A stretch of 7,496 nucleotides of DNA, taken from positions 1 to 7,496 of the forward strand of contig SKIG01000196.1 in NCBI GenBank assembly GCA_007116535.1, read 5' to 3'. Both the position numbers and the translations under genes were made by a program. Origin of the DNA: Psychroflexus sp. Lineage in GTDB: Bacteria > Bacteroidota > Bacteroidia > Flavobacteriales > Flavobacteriaceae. Below, piece after piece: positions 1 to 4,462 of the stretch. How positions within the stretch are numbered: the stretch's first letter is position 1; each line of letters starts with the position of its first letter. Below the pieces are notes generated by a model. The model was given only the letters and a program-made list of their open reading frames with translations. It searched no databases and was not told the origin of the DNA.

Positions 1-1
1 G

Positions 2-76
2 GCTCTGTCCAGAGAAAAATTTTTAAAAACTGGAAAAGGTCGAGAATGGTTGCACAATAGCGTAAAAGGTTATTAG
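2..76 (+). CDS. C-terminal fragment of a probable GIY-YIG nuclease (5' end outside window)
   Basis: An open frame enters from the left edge and ends at TAG 74-76, giving 24 residues. It contains REKFLKTGKGREWL, a pattern I recognise as the C-terminal end of small (about 80-100 residue) single-domain GIY-YIG proteins common in Bacteroidota. The glutamate of the RE pair is probably the conserved metal-binding residue of the fold. The GIY and YIG motifs and the catalytic arginine would lie upstream and cannot be seen. Such stand-alone proteins resemble the UvrC and homing-endonuclease catalytic domain, but their cellular role is mostly unknown. The stop lies directly against a tRNA-like stretch. 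The assignment rests on a short match from memory, so it is moderate. Confidence 0.55.
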   Translation, partial: ALSREKFLKTGKGREWLHNSVKGY

Positions 77-93
77 AGCTCTTAGGGTTCATA

Positions 94-107
94 TCCGCCA
101 CGGCGGA
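94..107. repeat. GC-rich palindrome TCCGCC-AC-GGCGGA
   Basis: Perfect six-base inverted repeat with a two-base centre, strikingly GC-rich in an AT-rich region. Its half-sites match those of the palindrome at 123-135. It resembles short dispersed palindromes of Bacteroidota intergenic DNA, but copy number cannot be judged from one window. Confidence 0.6.
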
Positions 108-122
108 CACGGGTTCGAGTCA

Positions 123-135
123 CCGCCTATGGCGG
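123..135. repeat. GC-rich palindrome CCGCC-TAT-GGCGG
   Basis: Five-base perfect inverted repeat around TAT, sharing CCGCC and GGCGG with the palindrome 16 bases upstream. GGCGG at 102-106 can also pair with CCGCC at 123-127, enclosing the T-arm-like sequence. The two copies can therefore form alternative hairpins. Confidence 0.6.
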
Positions 136-162
136 ACTACTAAGCCAGATGGCAACTAAATC

Positions 163-192
163 AACGTATTACGTACTCGTAATCCGTTTTTT
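163..192 (+). terminator. Probable intrinsic terminator after the GIY-YIG/tRNA-like unit
   Basis: Stem 163-173 pairs with 178-188 around the loop TACT: ten pairs and one T/C mismatch (167/184). The 3' side runs into six T residues (187-192), two of them inside the stem. It is less GC-rich than a classical terminator but is well placed to end transcription from the left edge. No other gene needs it. Confidence 0.5.
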
Positions 193-264
193 AATGTCCA
201 ATATTTTCTTACTTTCACATCTGGTACACGAAACAGTACAAGATTTTAACTTGATAATGGGCAT

Positions 265-288
265 AAAAAAGCCCCAATCCTGGGGCTT
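265..288 (-). terminator. Intrinsic terminator of the cytochrome lipoprotein gene
   Basis: Read on the minus strand, an eight-pair stem AAGCCCCA/TGGGGCTT (281-288 with 269-276) encloses a four-base loop. The six A residues at 265-270, the first two of which pair in the stem, give a T tract on the minus strand. It starts 12 bases after the stop of the minus-strand cytochrome gene. The plus strand has no T tract here, so it acts in one direction. Confidence 0.88.
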
Positions 289-299
289 AAAGTTAGTTT

Positions 300-797
300 C
301 TATTTCTCTTCTCCAACAACTGAGTAATAATCCTTTGGTGTTTTTATTTTTATAAACTCATGGTCGCGCATCATGTGACAAGCGTTACAACTTTGGCGCA
401 ATTCTTCAAACTTTTCTTCAAACAAATCTCTATTTTTAGCTTCGATAGCTTTTTCTATTTCAGGAATAGCTACCTGCAGAAAATGTTCTGAAGCTTTCGC
501 GTGTTTAGGACGTCTTTGCAAACCAAGTTCAATGGCTTCTTCCATCTCTTCAACATGGTGTTCCGCGTATTCCCAATTTTCGTCCATTCCTGCTACATAG
601 AGTTCTTTGTATCTATATGATACTTCCCACATAGCTTTTCCAAAACCTTGAAAATGCTCTTCTATAATTTCAAGTTTTTCATCGGCATCTCCTTTTATCC
701 ATTCTCCTTGAACTTCTTCTACTTTATTATCGGTAGAAGAATTCTGTACGCAAGCAAGAAATAAAAAGGAAACTAGTAGTAAGCTAATTTTTCTCAT
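300..797 (-). CDS. Lipoprotein with one C-terminal CXXCH heme site (cytochrome c-type)
   Basis: 165 residues. The N-terminus is a lipoprotein signal: MRK, a hydrophobic run, then LFLAC with the lipidated cysteine at residue 16 and an acidic, serine-rich linker. The mature part is rich in Glu, Lys and His and looks all-helical. A single heme-attachment motif CNACH lies at 137-141 near the C-terminus. This layout (helices, then CXXCH in the last helix) is that of the cytochrome c-prime/b562-like four-helix fold, but I recognise no named family. The protein is expected to be anchored in a membrane facing the periplasm and to carry electrons or bind a small ligand. The axial ligand opposite His141 is not obvious. 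The ATG at 795-797 gives a complete signal peptide. The gene lies 68 bases after the saccharopine dehydrogenase stop with no terminator between, so co-transcription is possible. Confidence 0.85.
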   Translation of the reverse strand: MRKISLLLVSFLFLACVQNSSTDNKVEEVQGEWIKGDADEKLEIIEEHFQGFGKAMWEVSYRYKELYVAGMDENWEYAEHHVEEMEEAIELGLQRRPKHAKASEHFLQVAIPEIEKAIEAKNRDLFEEKFEELRQSCNACHMMRDHEFIKIKTPKDYYSVVGEEK

Positions 798-865
798 CTA
801 AATTTAATTTTTAAAGTAGTATGTTGTAAATGTAAGCTATTTTTTATTGAATATCTATATTAAAA

Positions 866-2233
866 TCAATTCAATTTGTCAGGATTATAACCAATGAAAT
901 CTCTTTCAGTTTCATTGAAAATAATATCATAGGTTGCAAGTTCTTCTAAAATAGGCTCATATACTTCGGGATAAATTGGACGAAGAACGCCTGGTTTTGT
1001 AATTTCTCCCTTGAGTATTCGTAAGGTAGCCATAGCAACAGGTAGACCAACGGTTTTTGCCATAGCAGTATAGGTCTGATTTTCTCCAATGTGAACCATA
1101 GTTGCATCAATTTGTTTTTTCTGGCCATCGATTTCATAACCAAATTTATGATACATAACTATCATGTCTTTGTCCTCAGGAGAAAGCGCCCACTTGTCTT
1201 CTAAGATTTTTTGTAGCGCTTGAGCAGGTGTAGCATTTGGAATTCCGATTTTCTTTTCACTGCTGAATAGATCCAACTCCATCAATTTATCCCAAATCAA
1301 ATCATCTTGGTCAATTTTTAGGTTATGCCTTAGTTTCAATTCGACAGAATCTGAAGGTGAATAAGGTAAAAATGAATTCACAAAGTCTCGGTAAGTCATT
1401 TCTTCTGAATGATGTAGCTGATAAGTGTCATCTGTCATTCCTGATTGAACAAACACATTCCACGCCTTGCTAAAACCTACTCTTCTTAATGTTCCTCTAT
1501 ATAAAGTAGGAATATTTTCAAGACCATAGATTTCTCGATACATTAGTGAATTTCGGTTGGCAATACCTTCAAAACGACCAAATTTAGGAACTTCCAAAAA
1601 TTCGGTTCTTCGGAAGAGTCGCTGATAGGGTATGTATTTGTATTTTCCTTCTTGAATAAATTCTGCTGCACCACCTTGACCTGCAACAACAACATTACGT
1701 GGGTTCCATGTAAATTTGTAGTTCCATAGATTGTCATCGCTTTCAGGCGCAACCAACCCACCTGTGAATGACTCAAATAACAATAATTTGCCTCCTTGAT
1801 TTTTGATTCGGTGAATAACTTGCATCGCGCTCATATGATCGATTCCAGGGTCTACGCCAATTTCATTCATAAAGACGAGATTTTTAGCTTTCACTTCTTC
1901 ATCCATAGCTTGCATTTCTTTAGAAACATAGGAGGCAGTCACCATATTTTTTCCAAATTTTAGGCAATCTTTGGCGACTTCAGTGTGAAACATGGCAGGT
2001 AACATAGAAACGACAATACTCGCTTTTCGGATGGCTTCTTGGCGCTCCTTTTCCTTGAATATATCAAGTTCAATCGCTTCTGTATTAGTGAATTTTTTAG
2101 CTAAATTCTCAGCGACAGCTAAATTTTTATCTGCTAATTGAATGATTAAGTTTTCTTTAATTGACTTTTCAGAAAGATATTTGATTAGTGCCGCAGTAGA
2201 TTTTCCGGCACCAATTATTAAAACATGATGCAT
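866..2233 (-). CDS. Saccharopine dehydrogenase, LYS9-type (glutamate-forming)
   Basis: 455 residues, about the length of fungal LYS9 and of the C-terminal half of animal AASS. An N-terminal Rossmann domain begins at residue 3 with the nucleotide loop GAGKST (8-13) and an acidic Asp35 after the second strand. The catalytic and substrate domain carries the family signature NEIGVDPGIDHMSA (123-136), then GGL-APES and WNYKF-W, which align closely with LYS9 from memory. The enzyme oxidatively cleaves saccharopine to glutamate and 2-aminoadipate 6-semialdehyde in the cytoplasm, or runs in reverse. Asp35 may favour NAD over NADP, but that is inference. No partner gene (lysine-forming reductase, semialdehyde dehydrogenase) is in the window, so whether it breaks down or makes lysine is undecided. 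The start ATG lies next to the Rossmann strand as expected. The gene is divergent from the DUF423 gene. Confidence 0.88.
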   Translation of the reverse strand: MHHVLIIGAGKSTAALIKYLSEKSIKENLIIQLADKNLAVAENLAKKFTNTEAIELDIFKEKERQEAIRKASIVVSMLPAMFHTEVAKDCLKFGKNMVTASYVSKEMQAMDEEVKAKNLVFMNEIGVDPGIDHMSAMQVIHRIKNQGGKLLLFESFTGGLVAPESDDNLWNYKFTWNPRNVVVAGQGGAAEFIQEGKYKYIPYQRLFRRTEFLEVPKFGRFEGIANRNSLMYREIYGLENIPTLYRGTLRRVGFSKAWNVFVQSGMTDDTYQLHHSEEMTYRDFVNSFLPYSPSDSVELKLRHNLKIDQDDLIWDKLMELDLFSSEKKIGIPNATPAQALQKILEDKWALSPEDKDMIVMYHKFGYEIDGQKKQIDATMVHIGENQTYTAMAKTVGLPVAMATLRILKGEITKPGVLRPIYPEVYEPILEELATYDIIFNETERDFIGYNPDKLN

Positions 2234-2249
2234 ATTAATAAGTATAGTT

Positions 2250-2257
2250 TATTTTTG
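2250..2257 (+). promoter_or_regulatory. -7 element TATTTTTG for the DUF423 gene
   Basis: Exact match to the Bacteroidota -7 consensus TAnnTTTG, 40 bases before the preferred ATG at 2298, in the divergent intergenic region. No TTG is found 17-23 bases upstream, so the -33 element is weak or missing. Exact matches can occur by chance in AT-rich DNA. Confidence 0.45.
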
Positions 2258-2262
2258 TTTTA

Positions 2263-2270
2263 CGAAAATA
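2263..2270 (-). promoter_or_regulatory. Possible -7 element TATTTTCG for the saccharopine dehydrogenase gene
   Basis: On the minus strand this reads TATTTTCG, one base off TAnnTTTG, 29 bases before the ATG. No -33 TTG is at proper distance. If real, the two divergent promoters are only about five bases apart. Confidence 0.2.
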
Positions 2271-2297
2271 CAACCTTTGAGTTTAGAATTAAATGAT

Positions 2298-2687
2298 ATG
2301 AAAAGATATTTTGGAATGCTCGGCAGCTTCTTTGGACTATTGTCTGTTGTTTTAGGGGCAATTGGAGCGCATGCACTCGCACCACATCTAACAAGCGATC
2401 AGTTAACTAGCTTTGAAATAGGAGTGAAATATCAAATGTACCACGCTATTTTAATGATACTAATGACATTTGTGACTTTTTCAAAAAAGCACATGCAAAA
2501 GCTAATGTTTATTTTCTTGAGTCTTGGGATTATCTTTTTTTCTTGGTCTATTTTTCTTCTATCGACCAATGATTTAACAAGTCTAGATTTCTCTTCTATA
2601 TTTTGGATTATGCCCTTTGGAGGTTTTTTGTTGATTTTTGCGTGGTTATTATTGTTTTTCAATTTTTACAAAAAAAACAATAATTAA
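2298..2687 (+). CDS. DUF423 family small membrane protein (YgdD-like)
   Basis: 129 residues from the ATG at 2298. Four hydrophobic segments at about 5-27, 47-62, 68-89 and 100-122 predict a four-helix inner-membrane protein ending in a lysine/asparagine tail. Family features seen are GAIGAHAL at the end of helix 1 (20-27), the YQMYHA segment opening helix 2 (45-50) and PFGG in helix 4 (106-109). The same layout is found in E. coli YgdD. The molecular function of DUF423 proteins is not established. The frame can be extended to a TTG at 2277, but ATG 2298 is preferred: it gives the usual family length and an N-terminus beginning just before helix 1, and the seven extra residues (hydrophilic, MSLELND) add nothing recognisable. 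It reads away from the saccharopine dehydrogenase and 75 bases ahead of pckA. Confidence 0.85.
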   Translation: MKRYFGMLGSFFGLLSVVLGAIGAHALAPHLTSDQLTSFEIGVKYQMYHAILMILMTFVTFSKKHMQKLMFIFLSLGIIFFSWSIFLLSTNDLTSLDFSSIFWIMPFGGFLLIFAWLLLFFNFYKKNNN

Positions 2688-2701
2688 TCCTATCAAAATA
2701 C

Positions 2702-2721
2702 ACTTTTTTTTGAAAAAAAGT
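2702..2721. repeat. A/T inverted repeat between the DUF423 gene and pckA
   Basis: ACTTTTTTT (2702-2710) and AAAAAAAGT (2713-2721) form a perfect nine-base inverted repeat with a two-base centre. It ends four bases before the pckA -7 element. It could be a weak terminator for the upstream gene or an A-tract promoter element. It has only two G/C pairs, so its role is uncertain. Confidence 0.4.
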
Positions 2722-2724
2722 ATC

Positions 2725-2732
2725 TACTTTTG
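2725..2732 (+). promoter_or_regulatory. -7 element TACTTTTG of the pckA promoter
   Basis: Exact match to the Bacteroidota -7 consensus TAnnTTTG, 31 bases before the pckA ATG at 2763. The nearest upstream TTG (2710-2712) is only 12 bases away, closer than the usual 17-23, so the -33 element is non-standard or absent. The alternative TTG start (2730-2732) lies inside this element and would be upstream of the transcript, which supports the ATG at 2763. Confidence 0.6.
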
Positions 2733-2762
2733 CTCATCTATAATGTAATTAAACTACATACT

Positions 2763-4364
2763 ATGAGTAACAACACACAAATTACGAAAACGATTGAGTT
2801 AAATGAAGATTTTGGAATTAAAAATGCAATGGTTCATTATCAACTTAGTCCAGACGAACTTCATGAAATTACTATTGCAAAAGGTCAAGGAGTAGAAACA
2901 AGTAGTGGAGCTTTAGCAATTAATACTGGAAAGTTTACAGGTAGAGCTCCTGAAGACAGATTCATCGTAATGGATGAAATTACCAAAGAAGAAGTTTGGT
3001 GGGGAAAGATAAATAAACCATTTGACCCCGAAAAGTTCGACGCTTTGGAGCAGAAAATGATTGATTATTTATCAGGCAAAGAACTTTATGTTCGAGATGC
3101 ATATGTATGTGCAGATGAAAATTATAGATTAAATATAAGGGTCGTAAATGAGTTACCTTGGAGTAACTTATTTTGTTACAATATGTTCTTACGCCCCAGC
3201 GAAGAAGAACTTGAAGATTTTGTGGCTGATTGGAAAATTATAAATGCGCCAAATTTTGAAGCTAATCCCGATGAAGATGGAACAAGACAGAAAAATTTTG
3301 CCATTTTAAATTTCACCAAGAAAACTGCACTTATCGGAGGAACGGGCTATACTGGAGAGATGAAAAAAGGAATTTTTTCAGCACTTAATTTTATTCTCCC
3401 TGTCGAAAAGCAAACTTTGCCTATGCATTGTTCCGCAAACGCTGGAGTAGAAGGAGATACGGCTATTTTCTTTGGCTTGTCAGGAACCGGTAAGACCACA
3501 TTATCTGCTGATCCTAACCGTAAACTTATTGGAGATGACGAGCACGGATGGACAGATGAAAACAAGGTATTTAATTTTGAAGGCGGATGCTATGCTAAAG
3601 TCATTGACTTAACGGAAGAAAAAGAACCAGATATATTTAGAGCCATAAAGAGAGGAGCTATATTAGAAAATGTAATTCTCGACAATAAAGGTAATGTAGA
3701 TTTTAAAGATGCAAGTATTACTCAAAACACTCGGGTAAGTTACCCAATTAATTATATAGACAATATTCAACCGTCTTCTGTTGGCGAAAATCCTAAAAAC
3801 ATTTTTTTCTTAACAGCAGATGCTTTTGGGGTTTTGCCTCCAATATCAAAATTAACTCCAGGACAAGCCGCATATCACTTTATTAGTGGATATACCGCAA
3901 AAGTAGCAGGCACTGAGGCTGGAGTAAATGAGCCCGTGCCTAATTTTTCTGCTTGTTTCGGCGCGCCATTTATGCCCTTGCATCCAACTCGATACGCAGA
4001 AATGTTGAGCGAAAAAATGATTGAAGCAGGCGTTAACGTTTGGTTGGTTAATACAGGTTGGACAGGAGGTCCATACGGGGTTGGTAGACGAATGAAGTTG
4101 ACCTATACAAGAGCTATGATTTCAGCAGCTATGCAGGGAGAATTAGACAATGTAGAGTTCAAAAAACATGAAGTATTTGGCTTATCTATGCCAACAACTT
4201 GTCCTAATGTTCCCGACCAAGTTTTAGACCCAATGCAAACTTGGAGCGACAAGAAAGCTTACCTCAAAAAAGCAAAAACACTATCAGACTCTTTTCAAGA
4301 AAACTTCAAAAAGTTTGAAGATTTTGCAACTCAAGAGATACTTGATGGCGCACCAAGAGTATAA
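2763..4364 (+). CDS. pckA: Phosphoenolpyruvate carboxykinase (ATP)
   Basis: 533 residues from the ATG at 2763, in line with ATP-type enzymes (about 530-540) and clearly alignable with E. coli PckA over its whole length. It converts oxaloacetate and ATP to phosphoenolpyruvate, carbon dioxide and ADP in the cytoplasm, the entry step of gluconeogenesis. Visible active-site elements are Arg61 in GRAPEDRF, the lysines at 201-202, His222 in MHCSAN, the P-loop GLSGTGKTTLSAD (238-250) with Lys244 and Thr245, the metal-binding LIGDDEHGW (255-263) and Arg324 in QNTRVSYP. All expected catalytic residues are present. The P-loop and the absence of GTP-type motifs indicate ATP specificity. The gene ends with tandem TAA TAA, has its own promoter-like element and a strong terminator, and so is probably a single-gene transcript. 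An upstream TTG start adding 11 residues is disfavoured. Confidence 0.97.
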   Translation: MSNNTQITKTIELNEDFGIKNAMVHYQLSPDELHEITIAKGQGVETSSGALAINTGKFTGRAPEDRFIVMDEITKEEVWWGKINKPFDPEKFDALEQKMIDYLSGKELYVRDAYVCADENYRLNIRVVNELPWSNLFCYNMFLRPSEEELEDFVADWKIINAPNFEANPDEDGTRQKNFAILNFTKKTALIGGTGYTGEMKKGIFSALNFILPVEKQTLPMHCSANAGVEGDTAIFFGLSGTGKTTLSADPNRKLIGDDEHGWTDENKVFNFEGGCYAKVIDLTEEKEPDIFRAIKRGAILENVILDNKGNVDFKDASITQNTRVSYPINYIDNIQPSSVGENPKNIFFLTADAFGVLPPISKLTPGQAAYHFISGYTAKVAGTEAGVNEPVPNFSACFGAPFMPLHPTRYAEMLSEKMIEAGVNVWLVNTGWTGGPYGVGRRMKLTYTRAMISAAMQGELDNVEFKKHEVFGLSMPTTCPNVPDQVLDPMQTWSDKKAYLKKAKTLSDSFQENFKKFEDFATQEILDGAPRV

Positions 4365-4377
4365 TAAGAAATGATAT

Positions 4378-4414
4378 AAAAAAAGCTACAACTTAAAAAT
4401 TGTAGCTTTTTTTT
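4378..4414 (+). terminator. Intrinsic terminator of pckA
   Basis: A 14-pair stem (4378-4391 with 4400-4413), with GCTACAA/TTGTAGC at its core and an eight-base loop, ends in eight T residues (4407-4414). It begins 13 bases after the pckA stop. The A run on the 5' side also makes it potentially bidirectional, though no converging gene is present. Confidence 0.9.
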
Positions 4415-4462
4415 GTAATAAATTAATATATTAGCAGTTATAAATCAATAAAAATTTTAATT

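Larger units (their letters stand above)
76..146 (+). pseudogene. tRNA-like remnant (Met-type CAT anticodon loop), disrupted
   Basis: In order, this stretch shows GAGCTC like the 3' side of a D arm (76-81), the seven-base loop TTCATAT (88-94) that would place CAT as anticodon, GGGTTCGAGTC like a T arm (111-121), and CTACTAA (137-143) like an acceptor end. It cannot fold as a normal tRNA. No matching acceptor 5' strand is present, the anticodon stem pairs only at its two loop-proximal pairs, and the T stem is broken because CACCG replaces the complement of ACGGG. The palindromes at 94-107 and 123-135 lie where the variable region and acceptor would be. I infer a decayed tRNA 3' half. A chance resemblance is possible. 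Confidence 0.35.

Noticed and set aside
149..355. 68-residue plus-strand open frame
   Set aside because: It runs through two terminator hairpins and antisense into the end of the cytochrome gene; the peptide shows no recognisable feature.
846..870. Inverted repeat ATTGAATAT/ATATT-TCAAT between the two minus-strand genes as a terminator
   Set aside because: Pairing is interrupted, the stem is almost all A/T, and on the minus strand it is followed by A residues rather than T.
2277..2297. TTG start for the DUF423 protein
   Set aside because: The ATG at 2298 gives the usual family length and begins just before helix 1; the extra residues are not family-like.
2730..2762. TTG start for PckA
   Set aside because: It lies within the -7 promoter element and adds 11 residues with no counterpart in the family.
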